NCBI GenBank assembly: GCA_008360955.1
Contig: LUCM01004110.1
Coordinates: 87,790-151,789 of the forward strand
Source: Fasciolopsis buskii
Taxonomy: Eukaryota; Platyhelminthes; Trematoda; Plagiorchiida; Fasciolidae
Length of the DNA: 64,000 nucleotides
Reading direction: 5' to 3'
Made by a program: the position numbers and the translations under genes. Position 1 is the first letter of the stretch, and each line of letters opens with the position of its first letter. Under the pieces are notes generated by a model, which worked only from the letters and a program-made list of their open reading frames with translations, did not search any database and was not told where the DNA came from. Positions 12,303-23,403 of the stretch are shown one piece after another.

Positions 12303-12553
12303 GGGCTCAGAAACAATTTGTCCAGACTCTTAAACTTCCCTGGCCCACTTTTCATTATCCGACAAGTGGTCTACATCCTGATCGTGTGACAAACTGATCA
12401 ACTACACATACACACAGACGCATTCTTAGAGTTGTGGACCGATGTGACTGCAAACCGACAATTTCCCTTGAACCATCTCCAGACCATATTTAATGTTAAG
12501 TATTGGCATGAATACGAATAACTGAAAACGAGCTTGTTCGCCACGTTGTGTTG

Positions 12554-12790
12554 TTCTCAATGTGTTCAGTGGGATTTTTAAAACTTGTTTTCTCAAAGGA
12601 ATTATCCTCCTTTACTTTCACCGTGAACTTAATCAGTGGGTGAGAATTATTGAAAGTTTCAAGCAATTTGTGGATACCTGCTGCTGAATCACAAGCTACA
12701 GGTGTGTCATATACGTATTGTAGATGAGGGTACGACCAGAACGGATGGAGTTGGTAACCGACCCCGTAGTACGAGCCAATCAGAAGCATT
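12554..12790 (-). mobile_element. RT fragment of a PLE on the opposite strand
   Basis: The minus-strand translation contains YVYDTPVACDSAAGIHKLL and NNSHPLIKFTVKVKEDNSF, which fits the catalytic box (with YVDD changed to YVYD) followed by the conserved post-catalytic helix of PLE-type RTs. It abuts the right end of the plus-strand PLE in the opposite direction. Only about 70 codons remain and the catalytic Asp pair is damaged. Confidence 0.6.
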
Positions 12791-13979
12791 TGCCCGAGGA
12801 AGCAACAGCGACTAGGTCGAAAGCGTTACCCGACAGAAAAAGATCGGGGTAGCAACAAATAAGGGCAACAGCACTAGAACTCGCATAAACAGCACGACTC
12901 CTCAGCTGAGAGCAACAGTACAAGTCCACAGTCAGGACAATCGGACGACCAGAGAAAGACCCAGAGAAAATGAAAGCAAGAGTGTTCAGAACAAGGCCGA
13001 ATTGCCTCGGGAATGCTCAACTAGTCAGAACACAGATCTCGCATGAGTTTGGCTTGGAAAAGAACAATAAACACGGCCCAGCACGGTCTGGAGACTGCGA
13101 CTTGTTTCGCTACGCAATAAAAGTGTTAATCACCCGCTAGCTTTCTTGTTACGACATGCACGTCCTTACACACTTTTCAAATTTTGTCCCATTTCGTTAC
13201 GTAGGGCGAGAAATGCCGGTGACCGAGGGATCCCTGACCAGGATTTGGATAATATACGGCATATTCTTTGTAAACGGTTAGCCAGAGCCTTTTATTCGTC
13301 CGCATATGATTGATGAAATATCGGAATTGAGAAAAGAGATTCTTATGGTCGACCGGTTTGGGCGGGGGCTGGGGGGGGGTTGACAACGCAATGGAAATCG
13401 TGGAACAGCATTTATCAGACGTCCTTGGGAAATGTTTTTTCTGTGGCCCATAATCCGGTGGTAGCCAGCTCCAAGCAGCTTACCGTTCGACAATCCAATC
13501 AATCTGAATAATTTATATTATATCAGTTTCCGTACTCTCACTGTGCACTGTACATCAGACATACGACTAGGAGCCCGTGTGAAAGGAAATCAAAGTACGT
13601 CCCAGCTGTTGTTCACAAAGACAATCTGCGTTGTCGATGGGGTAGTCGCACAATACTTGGTGGATGCTGGTCGTCAGAGAAAGAATGAACAACAGCTTTC
13701 AAACCAATCCTGAGAACTCCCAGAATTCACATGAAAGGACAACGCAGGCGCTTACTGACATCATCTGTGGTCATAACAATTAGACTGACGAATTCTCAGC
13801 TGTACAGACAGCGTATCCTCGTGCAACCGCTGTCCTTGCCGTGACCGTAACACATTATTCTGTCTTTTTCCTATGCATTATTGATTCCTTTATTCGCATC
13901 TGGTGTTTTTTTTCTCCTCTAATCTTACAATTCCCATTTAACGTATTTTACAACAGTATTGCCAATATCATCATTTTTC

Positions 13980-14116
13980 AGCATGTTGTAAAGTTAGCAA
14001 CCTTTTAGTAGTAGGAGATTGAATGTTTTTCATGGAATAATTCACCATGTGATATCATCGCTCAACTCACCATGAAGAAACCATGGAAGCACTGTACAGC
14101 TGTTTCATCCTTGTTA
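13980..14116 (-). mobile_element. SINE family 1 body, minus copy (left arm of a hairpin)
   Basis: Read on the minus strand, this stretch matches the 3' body of the SINE at 26.38-26.51 kb, including CAGCTGTACAG, the GAGTTGAGCGATGATATCAC block and ATTCAATCTCCTACTACTA. It has no tRNA head. It forms the left arm of the inverted pair with 14130-14219. Confidence 0.7.
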
Positions 14117-14129
14117 GGAATCATGAAAA

Positions 14130-14219
14130 TAACAAGGATGAAACAGCTGTACAGTGAATGCTTCCATGGTTTCTTCATAGTGAGTTGAGCGATGATATCA
14201 CATGGTGAATTATTTCATG
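14130..14219 (+). mobile_element. SINE family 1 body, plus copy (right arm of a hairpin)
   Basis: This plus-strand copy of the same SINE body is complementary to 14032-14116 except for two substitutions and a five-base insertion. The arms are separated by only 13 bases. It ends with ATTATTTCATGA where the other copies continue into the 3' tail. Confidence 0.7.
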
Positions 14220-14439
14220 ATTAGCAAACTTTGTTGTCGGTTTACTCATTCACTGAGAATAACAGCCACATTTCTGTTCTTTTTAACTCAAAGCCTTATA
14301 TGTAAATGCCTGAGATGGTGTACCGAAAAGAAATGTCTTCGTGTTAGAAGCTGTCCTCACGATTCGAGAGCCATATTCCACGACCAGTGTTTCACTTTCA
14401 CAAATTTCACTGACACTGACAAAACTTTATTCGCCTTAC

Positions 14440-14689
14440 CTTTGGTTGGTGGTGCCAAATAGGTGGCAACGTGTTCGGCTGCAATCGAGGGGAACATGTT
14501 TAACACGGCCACATGACGACAGAGTTCTGTGTGAATGGAAAATGTTCGTGGTGGTCCAACGGGGCGAAAAATCAAATCCGGATAGAATGTCACATCTGTG
14601 CCAAATTTGGCCAGAGCTGGATAGTTGGGCGAGGCGAACGCGTGAAATTCACTGCTGGAACATTTGACTACACGAGATCCGCGAAACAA
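14440..14689 (-). CDS. ASPG: ASPG exon 4: RGSRVVK segment (residues 257-340)
   Basis: The acceptor AACCCGCAG lies at 14690-14692. The exon begins LFRGSRVVKCSSSEF in phase 0, directly after FFHDQ of exon 3, and so restores the conserved stretch in which the family's catalytic Lys (here K265) sits. It continues through FASPNYPALAKFGTDVTF, and LNMFPSIAAEHVATYLAPPTK, the typical strand-helix leading into the C-terminal lobe. The donor is GTAAGG (14434-14439), splitting the Gly codon after one base. The exon lies next to a SINE hairpin (14032-14219) in the following intron. Confidence 0.92.
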
Positions 14690-15041
14690 CTGCGGGTTGG
14701 AAGAACACCGAATGTCGTAGTTTATGGCTCAACTCACAGGTAAGGGTGGGGATTGTGTAAAATTTTAACAAATATCATCGTCTAATGAAAACTAGTAAGA
14801 TAAGAAGAAAAATGACATCCAACCACCTCAATCGATCCTATGATCATATTGGCTCACTAATTTCTTACAAAGACTGATTTTTAAACGTGTTCAATGTCCT
14901 ATCGTTGTGCAATGTCTGCACCCGCATCCTTACGTAACAACAAATGTGACTGGCAATATCTGAATGGGACAACAAGTTATTACAATCGTTAAGGTTTCAC
15001 TAAGTCCCCAAATGTGTGCACAGATGTGTGTGTATGAATGT

Positions 15042-15098
15042 GTATGTATGTATGTATGTATGTATGTATGTATGTATGTATGTATGTATGTATGTATG
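15042..15098 (+). repeat. (TATG)n microsatellite
   Basis: About 14 uninterrupted TATG units, preceded by GTGT-rich sequence. It lies directly before the PLE scrap at 15.1 kb, echoing the GT run inside the PLE at 11.2 kb. Confidence 0.95.
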
Positions 15099-15099
15099 C

Positions 15100-15290
15100 A
15101 TGATCGCAGTCGTGAAAATCACTGGGCTTGGTTGAACGCGGGAGTAATCAAGATTTGGACTGCGTTCAGTCTAACCATTTGGTGGATGGTATAGAAGCAT
15201 TTCACGCCACAAGTACATGGCTCGAGAGAAGGAATCAGAACGAATCAAGTGTCGCACCCTAACCACAATGAAAAAGGGAGCGTTCGCCTC
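15100..15290 (+). mobile_element. PLE remnant (GIY-YIG C-terminal part)
   Basis: The translation [18 protein letters not shown] aligns with the REH-x-PAWL-x-x-x-x-IK segment of the other PLE copies. Shortly after, in a shifted frame, VHGSREGIR and IKCRTLTTMK parallel VRSRKSRTIKCRIFNTAEAV of the 12.2-kb copy. It is a short, frameshifted relic. Confidence 0.5.
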
Positions 15291-15376
15291 TAAAATCACT
15301 CTCGTTCGTTCAAAAACCGTTTGGACGAGCGATCGAACTGCCTTGGCTCATTTTGCGCTTTCGTACACGGGCAAAC

Positions 15377-15408
15377 GCACACACACACACCCCCACCCAC
15401 ACACACAA
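15377..15408 (+). repeat. CA-rich microsatellite
   Basis: An interrupted (CA)n with C-rich breaks in intron 3. Confidence 0.9.
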
Positions 15409-15650
15409 CGACACGGTCCACGGGAGATATGAACCGTTAGGTTGGGCTTTGTGGATTTCTCGCACCTTCGCGGGAAACCCGCAGATGGAATAGCAAAAAA
15501 CCAACAACCGAAAGAATGGAAATACGAAGTTTTTAGGAAAACTGCCTCCTGGCCAAAATTTGTTTATCACTTGTAGAGTCGAGTGAACCATCACGATTGA
15601 TTTGGCGAAACTGGCTAAAATGGAATTGAGGGTCAAAAGCTCAGACACTC

Positions 15651-15671
15651 GTGTGTGTGTGTGTGTGTGTG
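15651..15671 (+). repeat. (GT)n microsatellite
   Basis: About ten uninterrupted GT units in intron 3, roughly 250 bases from the CA run, so the two could pair as an inverted repeat. Confidence 0.9.
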
Positions 15672-18600
15672 CAGACCATAATAAAGAATAGAACAAGAAT
15701 CCGCCAACCTAGTGTGACCTGAAACATTAACAAACAGCGGGACCCAAAGAAACACACGGTCAGCTCGCAAAGAACCCATCTGGAAGTCCACCTTAATATC
15801 AAATGATTTCGATATAGTTAAGTTAGGATTTTAAGCGAGTCAGACCGCGTACATGAATGTGGCACACATTATGTGACCTCTCATGGCCAAGGAATGTTGA
15901 GGATCACGCAAAGTGACTTAAGAAAAAAGTGCTGCAGAAATTCTGAAATGGTGTATTGTATACACAAAAAAGCGGAATTCGGAAAAATGGTGCATAGTCC
16001 AGTGAAATAACCGTCCGAGAAAGCTTAACTCAATTAAGCACAACTCGCTATTCATTTACCCAAGTGGCGGCAGCCTAGATACCACGTAAGTGCTCATCTG
16101 AACAGTAGAGGACAAAGATCTTGGCTTACGACGGAAATCACAATGAGTACACAAAAGATGAGTGTTGCGTGAGAAATGGACAAGCTGTGTCCGATTACAG
16201 ACAAAAAACGGCGAGAACATGAATTTTCGAACGTGGCGCGCACAAAATCACACAGGAGTCCGAGTCCCGCGAATGCATATATAACAACCAATTTTATTAC
16301 TTTTGTAAATTATCCATTCCATGCATAATGAATACTGGGAGTAGTAACATTTTCACGGAGTAATCTGGCCAGTTGTTTGATGTTATCGTCCATGATGGAA
16401 TATTTGCAAATCAGTTTTCACATGTCACGGATACTCACTGTTTGAGCCACTGTGACACAAACCTAGGCTTTGATTCGTCGGATAGAAGAACGAAACGAAA
16501 ACTCCAGGCAGACAAGAACTTCTCCCACTTTGATCATGAATAAGCGTACGATGTAATCGTAATCTATGCCTCGGTCAAAGCATACTATTAAACTCATGTG
16601 TTTTCATGTGGTGCTTAAAACAGTGTAACGATTGTACTACCCATAAATAGTATCAGAGTGCCGGAAACGGTTCACGCTAATTAGTTCTGAGGTTTCGCAC
16701 GAGTCCACAGACTTAGACCAAACAGCTACCGACAGCCTCATCGATACAGGGCTTGAGCTAATTTACAAATGGCGTTGACGGGAAATAGCAAATGACAATA
16801 TGCGCGCAGAATCGGGTGATATGATGAGATTAGTCGGAAACAACTACCGCTTTTATCCTATTGAGAGAAGGGAGAAAAAAATGGTTTCGATTATCATCTC
16901 AAAGCTGTCCTTACCATGAAGACAAGGACATTCCGATGAATTTTCCAAAGACGTATTCGGCAGGTGGAAGCGAACTCTCGTAAATGATTTCAACGGATTG
17001 GTGAACCGTACTCATTGGTAGTTGTTTATTTTACAGTGAGAGCGTTGTACCCGAAAAAAGATGGTGGTTACATAACACAAATTCTTTGAGAGCTCGCAGC
17101 TGAAATGTCCTCGTGCAATTTGGCCTACAGAAATGTCGTAACAAGCAGTAACTTATTGCGGTTACAAAATATTTCAGTCAAATACGTGCACAAGAAATGA
17201 ATACTTGGGGCTTGAGAAGTCCTTTAAAGAAGAGGATGATCACAACGGAAAGTACAAGTGTGAGAACAAACTGACGGGTTGGCCAGAATCGACACACAAG
17301 ACGATTTGACTAAGTCCAACAGATGATGGCCGTAGCTAAAACGTGTACTGTTTGCACACCACTTCACTGACTGTAATTCGAAGCGATAACTCGTCCCTAC
17401 TCTACAGACCGCAATCACCTAGCTTGCCAGCAAGAGATGGGATAAATCACGATAAAACGAAGTGATGTATTGTTAGCTAGGATAGCATATTTGTGTAGTA
17501 CTCGCTCATTCATATTTTCACTTCTATTTACAATACAACGATTGTATTGTACTTTATAATAGGCCTCCCCGAGACACGTGATTCCAAACACCACGACTTT
17601 AATTGCTCGATTGGTTGAAAATCGTCTTATCGTGCCTCAAATCCAAGTAGGAATTACCTGGCATACAAAAAAGCTGAAGTTAAGAAATTCTAATTTGATC
17701 ATTTGAATAACTTTACAAAACGGAAAGAATCAATTCAAGATTAGTTCAAAGATTGGCTAGAATCGTTCAGTTGGAGAATCGAAAAATTGAGGAAGAGAAG
17801 GTGTATGTGGGGTGGAGGTGCAATCATGACGAACCATAATTGTTATTTTCACAAACGAACGGAAAATACAAAAATCTACAACTTGTACTAAACCCAAAAA
17901 TATCTATAAAGTTTGTTGGGAATTAAGCACAAGAAGAACCGATTCGATGCGAGAAAATGTGAATATAACCGGAAGAACATTTGATAAAGGATCACTGGGT
18001 GAACAGGAAAACCAATAAACACGTTTTTTATCTCCGATTTAATTCACATGGTTGAGAACATCAAAGTCTAATGCATTAAGGACAGAGTAGAAATCCCAAA
18101 GTAACGAATGATTATTCCAAAGGAACAAGGATGCATTTGGCAAAACGATGCTATCGTCCATATTCAGTTTGAATATGCGACATTAAGTGGCCCGATCTTG
18201 CGAAATAGATCCTATTCGCCTAGGGCAGATAAAGTGAGAAAACCAATACACAAGATTCAACATTGGCCCAGTCATTTACGTTGCACACAGAATTCATTTA
18301 CTGATCAAAGTGATTTCATACGACAAACAGGTACTTGGCCCTCGAGCCCCCATTGCATGTTGGTTTTAACCCACTCAAGGAAAACTTTAACTGGTCATAC
18401 CAGCGAGAGTTGCTCGGACGATAAATCTATCCACTTCTTTCCTCACTCCTTCTATTCTTCTCCCCCAATCAATATCAAATTTCCGTTGATTTGGCTCCAT
18501 CCGATTTATGCTCTTATTTATTTGTAAGCACCATTAAAATTACACACGTCCAGTCTGTGGACAGTAGAGCTTGGTGAACTAAAATAATGGTGGAATTTTA

Positions 18601-19384
18601 TCTTTTATGGTCACTTTTCAAATGACAAGAACCAATCTGTCGTCTTGGTAGTTTACGTTGTGATTCACATGAAAACTTGGTACTTTTTCGTAGCTGGCAC
18701 AATTGGATAAAATTTAAAGGAAATTTGCTTTTGAATAGTTCAAAAAGATAAAAGAAGCTATAGGAAATCGATCGAAATTTTCGACGGATCAGCGTAAAAT
18801 AAAATGAACTCATCCTCTTTGGAATTTAATACACGAAACTCTCAGTCACGGAAAGGTGATAACAGATTACGAGAAGAGTAGAACGACAGGTATTGGAAAC
18901 TTTGAAAATATCTTGCACTCATACAACCGGATCACTGTATTGTAATGTATTCTGTTGTATTGTATGGACTTTTGCGCCCAAAAATGTCACATTCCAGTCA
19001 AGAATCGTAATGAAAAATAGTTAACTCATCAAATCGTAAAAATGAAGATAAAACAAATCCGTTAAGGATTTATTTGAGCACTTAGGATATGTTATTCAGG
19101 AATTGGGCTGAAACATGGTCAGGTTTCTCAAAAGGCGTGCTAAATATGGAACAGCGAATTTCCCCGCAGATATTGATTAGTTCTATAGGGAGTGTGCAAC
19201 GAAAAAAGCGGCGCTTTCAAAGATCATCGTGCAGAGGATGCGTAGGACCTGAAAGTATTTTGTGACCGAATTTCTCCTATGCTGCTAAGTGCTGATCACT
19301 CAGTCTGGTGAACAATCCGCTTAGTGGTATGAAAGACACATGGCTAGTAGTTGATAAACCCGTGGAAGAATTTCAAAGTCTTTT

Positions 19385-21222
19385 TTAAGGAAGCTCGAAA
19401 AAATAACAAGAGGACAGTAAAGAAAGATTGGAAAAAACACAGTGGTATACAAGTTGGGAGAAGGTACTTTGTTTCACCTTGTATTGTCGAAGCTTCCTGA
19501 TTTGAAAACCATCATTACTCGAAACGGTTGGAGAGAGCGAAACATCATCAGCACACTTAAACAAATAACAGAGTGAGCTAGTTGATAAGTCGCTGATGTA
19601 AGTAGAGAAAAGAAACGGTGAAAGAATAGCAATCTGTAGCACGCTGGAGTTGTTGATCAGCAGTTTTGAAGTTTTACCGTTCATTCATGCGCACCGAGTT
19701 CGGTTAGTAAAGTAATCAGACAGCCATGTTAATAAAGAACAAGGACAAATAAATGTTTTCAGTCTGTAAACTAGAAGAGACCGTGGGAGTGAGTCATATG
19801 CCCCTGTGGTAATTTTAGTGGTGCGCAGAAGCTCGAACATCTCTCCCCTAGAAAAATCTGTTACTGTCACATCATCTTTTGCAAACACGATTGCAGTATA
19901 CGTGGAAGGATGGATGAAGGCTTGATTGATGTTAACAACATCTGCAGAACATTTAACGTTTCGTTTTTTCCCACATAACAGTCGGATGTCTTGCTATAGG
20001 AATCGGTTTTTGGTACCATTCAGCTTTTATCAGGGCGGAAATGTATAGCACACTTGAGTTATTATGGGATTTGTAGAAGTGCTCCTTGCGTCTTTCTAGA
20101 GATTTCAGCATCTAGGAGGAGATAGGGCCATTTGAGACGAATAGGGTTTCGAAGGGACAGCAGATACCAAAGATCGCCTCGGCCGTCTCTGTGAAAAGTC
20201 TGACATTATCACTGAGTAGGGTTCAAAATAGAAACAAGCAGATACACGTGACAGACTGCTGGTGAAGAGCAATGTTGTTGTGGGAAAAAATCTGAAATGC
20301 GACATTAATTACTGTACGCAAAAGTCTATACAATGCAATACAATCATCGAGGTGAACTTGGATTTGATTTGTTTGCTTGAAGGAATGGAAGGTTTACCTA
20401 GGGTATATTCTGGACCTTAACAGGAACAGACAATGATCACCACTTGAAATTGGAGCACACAGTTTCAGGGTGATTGGTAATAACTCTATCTAAGATGAAG
20501 TCGTCTCTGGTCTGTCAAATCAAACAGTCAGTGATAAGGTTGACGCATGATTGAAATCTCCACCAATAATATGCAGAATATCCACAAAAAATCGACAAAT
20601 TTGTGATGTTGTGTTATGAACTAAAAGGGTCTACGTATAAGTTCGTTATGATCGCACTGGTATGACGGGAGAAATGGAATGACGCTGAGTTACGAAACAA
20701 TCAATTTCGTTTAGAGAGAACGCATAAATAACTCCCGGCTTGCCAGATCAGAAGGAGTTTATGCATGTTGCAACAACACCTCCAGTCTTTTTCTTGTTCA
20801 AAACTCTATCCTCCAGGTAGAGTTTGAAGCTGTTTATCGACACAAATGAATCAGTAATATCCCGTATACTACCACGATTCTTGTATGCAGATGATACAAG
20901 CGCGAACTTGAGTGGGTGATTGGAGTACCAAGGATAGACTCGACGTTATCGAAAATAGGGAACAGATTTTGGTACTTAACAATAGCGGAATGAACATTTT
21001 GGACAGAGAGGTGTATTTAAGAGCTGCCTGATAACCACCACGAGTGCTTCTTCTCGATGGAATAGATCTTTGAGGTATAACGATGCGTGATACCAATCCA
21101 GGATGAGAAATAATCGGGTTTTTAAACAGCAGTAGTTCCGAACAATTGTAGCGGTGTATGCATACCATAATGGAACACCAAATCCCGCAAGGAAACAACA
21201 CAATTGTAGTGAAGCCAGTCAA
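19385..21222 (-). mobile_element. CR1-like LINE remnant (endonuclease and RT)
   Basis: In minus-strand order: ACIICIQESW near 20.88 kb resembles the start of an AP-endonuclease domain. Broken peptides at 20.4-20.55 kb (DDFILDRVITNHPETVC, SLSVPVKVQNIP) fit the endonuclease interior. At 19888-19685 DSLPRSLLVYRLKTFICP and LLTWLSDYFTNRTRCA are RT sequence after motif A. At 19684-19385 AILSPFLFSTYISDL and YLFKCADDVSLS are the RT B and C boxes, with YADD reading CADD. Several stops and shifts show it is dead. It is sense to ASPG. Confidence 0.7.
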
Positions 21223-22124
21223 GGGGCGAGTGCCGCTAGGACATTGTATGACGCTACGGTAAGGTTAATAACAAACAAGATTGGCTGTTCCAATTTAGAA
21301 TGAATTATGACTGATCAACTGGCGGAAGCACCTTTGGTGGCAAACGGTAAACTGCTGTCGCTCTGGTTATTACCGCCTAACCTAATAAGAACGTGTGTGA
21401 TTCTGTGCTACTCGGAGTTTCGGGGTCACTACCGACAATCTTCCCACTTCCCCCCTAGCAGTGGGTCCAATCGGCTGTGGGGCATGCCCGTCTTGTAGTG
21501 CTCATGGTTCAGCCATACCAAAAAACCACTGTTGTACCATGTAACAGAAGAGATACGGTCAAACTATCATTGCACATGACATCATTATGCTCTCACTGTT
21601 TTCTCTTTTTTAAATCATCCGTGAGAACTAATGTTCAGGAAATTGGGACCATCAAACAAATATAAAATAGAAGGATTTTCCCGATAACATTGAAATGTAA
21701 CCGTCAAAGCTATGTTCTGAATGAAGTTCACATTCGAAAGCCCATGCGAGAATAGCAAGTTTTACGATCGCGTACTTCACCCTTTCATTGACCAACTGAA
21801 TTCTGTCGGCTACAATTTTACATCTAGGCATCAACTATGCGTGAGGTTGGAATTCGTGACTTGAAGTTTAGTTTCCGTGGTTCGCTGGCGGTTTGCTCGG
21901 ATTTTAATGCTTTCCCTCGACCATGTATTCCGGCGAGGTTGAGATCATCTGCTAGTCGCTATACACCGGGGCAGATTCAATGTTTTACAGTGATCACCGT
22001 ACCCAATCAATTGCCTATGAAGCGAAATTGATGCTCAATAATATGACCACGTTAGGAATGAGTAAGGATATCGAAACTGGATGATAGTTTCTCGAAGTTT
22101 ACGACCAAATATGTAAATCAGAGA

Positions 22125-22280
22125 AGATGCCCTGCGGAGACCAAGTGGTCAACGTCGACACGTTCCTACATGAAGGTCGTGGGTCTCAAACCTTCTATCC
22201 CCGGTCAACTTCCCTACCCGGCAGCCGTTGGTTGGGCGCAAACCCGTTTCTGAAGATGAATTGTTATTTTTTTTAAATAA
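22125..22280 (+). mobile_element. possible tRNA-derived SINE
   Basis: A box A-like ACCAAGTGGTCAACG (near 22139) and a box B-like GGGTCTCAAACC (near 22181) lie at tRNA-like spacing. A short body follows and ends in GAATTGTTATTTTTTTTAAA. The boxes are imperfect and no second copy is seen in the window. Confidence 0.35.
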
Positions 22281-22925
22281 AGGAAGTAAGCCATAAAAAG
22301 ATTAGATAACCCAGTTAGCAAAAGTGAAACTCAGTTGTTTATCAAAAATCTTTGGGTTTTTAGGCATTATAGTCCAAGGACGACCGATCGCTCTCATCTC
22401 AAAAGAACCGAAAACGCTCTAAAACACTTCAACGGGTAGTGGAACATATTATCTCCCAATTATGATTTTCGACTGATTGACTGCAGCTATTATTGTTTCA
22501 TACATATTCACCATCACGATCAAATCCGACAGACATGGAGGAAAGGGATATTGATACTCTCACGCAATTGACTATTCGTTAGGATTCCAATAAAACAGGC
22601 TCACATTTCACAATGACCGGAGATAAATGTTGTACCCTGTTTTTCATGCCCAAACATCCCTGGGATGCATGACATGAATAATTTCTATGATAAGCTGTTA
22701 AGTAGTATGTACTGGATGGATATTTCGGAGACATTGTGTAATAAAAAATTGTCTATTTCAGCCTATTAGGGATACCAAACTTGAGAATAATTGCAATTGA
22801 AATTTCATGTTTGCCCAACAGTAGATGCGTATCGTCCATTTCCCCCCCTCCCGCCTGGGCACTAAGAACATGATTGGTCACATATGAAAAGAGACGAGGT
22901 GAGCAACACAATCGATGCAACTAAC

Positions 22926-23403
22926 CTGATCATGAAAGAACACTGTGACTTCGGGCAAAGGATATCCACCACCGGCAATCAATAAAGCACCGAGAAAATT
23001 GTTCCAACCATCACTACGAACCTCGAAGATGGGAACTTGCGATCCGGTCAACACGACCGGTTTGCCCAAATTTTCCAGCATAAAACTGAGCGCTGATGCC
23101 GTGTAGGCTAACGTATCGGTCCCGTGTAATACTACGAAACCATCAAATAGGTTGTAATAATTTTTGATATCACGTGCAATGCGTACCCAATCGTCCATGG
23201 TCATATCGGATGAGTCTAACAATGGAGTGTATTCTGCAATCGAGTAGAAAATTCGTCTTCTATTCTTAGATAACGGTAACACGAACGTGGTATTCGACGG
23301 GATTGTAGAAGCTTCCGATCCGACACCAGGCGGAGATTCCGAATTACCGAACGATTGAGAATTTGCGTTGCTGATGGAGGGACGCTGACGTGGTCGTTGG
23401 AAA
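22926..23403 (-). CDS. ASPG: ASPG exon 3: HGTDT active-site segment (residues 97-256)
   Basis: The exon opens after a pyrimidine-rich acceptor ending CAATCAG (ctg at 23404-23406) and ends FFHDQ before the donor GTTAGT. It first encodes a Ser/Pro/Asn-rich stretch of about 40 residues. The conserved core follows: LLDSSDMT, then GFVVLHGTDTLAYTASALSFML (HGTDT at about 190-194, giving the second Thr-Asp pair), VVLTGSQVP (216-221) and NNFLGALLIAGG. A phase-compatible alternative acceptor at 23452-23454 would extend the exon to 23451 and add 16 residues, but it lacks a pyrimidine tract. All catalytic-loop residues seen in active family members are intact. Confidence 0.93.

Larger units (their letters stand above)
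11112..12553 (+). mobile_element. Penelope-like element with 108-bp inverted flanking repeats
   Basis: This unit contains the RT and GIY-YIG coding region (11243-12302). It is bounded by an inverted repeat, 11112-11220 against 12411-12518, nearly identical over about 108 bases (for example GGGAAATTGTCGGTTTGC left and its complement right). A direct copy of the terminal GAAAACGAGCTTGTTCGCC lies at 11083-11101 and 12523-12541. PLEs are known to form tandem, inverted and partial copies with terminal repeats. The element lies antisense to ASPG within intron 4. Confidence 0.75.
7788..14439 (-). other. ASPG intron 4, rich in PLE and SINE insertions
   Basis: This 6.7-kb intron holds a diverged repeat (8.75-9.1 kb), a tRNA-derived SINE (9.74-10.02), the PLE cluster (10.39-12.79) and the double SINE body (13.98-14.22). 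The stretch 12.8-13.98 kb includes two AATAAA sites (13061 and 13117) that could be PLE 3' sequence. The remainder is unassigned. Confidence 0.6.
14690..22925 (-). other. ASPG intron 3, with PLE and LINE remnants
   Basis: The largest intron (8.2 kb). It contains the TATG and CA/GT microsatellites, a PLE scrap (15.1-15.29 kb), a CR1-like LINE (19.38-21.22) and a possible SINE (22.12-22.28). Between 15.7 and 19.3 kb I see nothing I can assign. The 139-codon open frame at 18108-18527 (+) has no motif. Confidence 0.6.

Noticed and set aside
15042..15098. CRISPR-like array
   Set aside because: A simple four-base tandem repeat without spacers in a eukaryotic genome.
18108..18527. 139-codon plus-strand open frame
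   Set aside because: No motif, no splice context, composition like the surrounding intron, and antisense to ASPG; probably chance.
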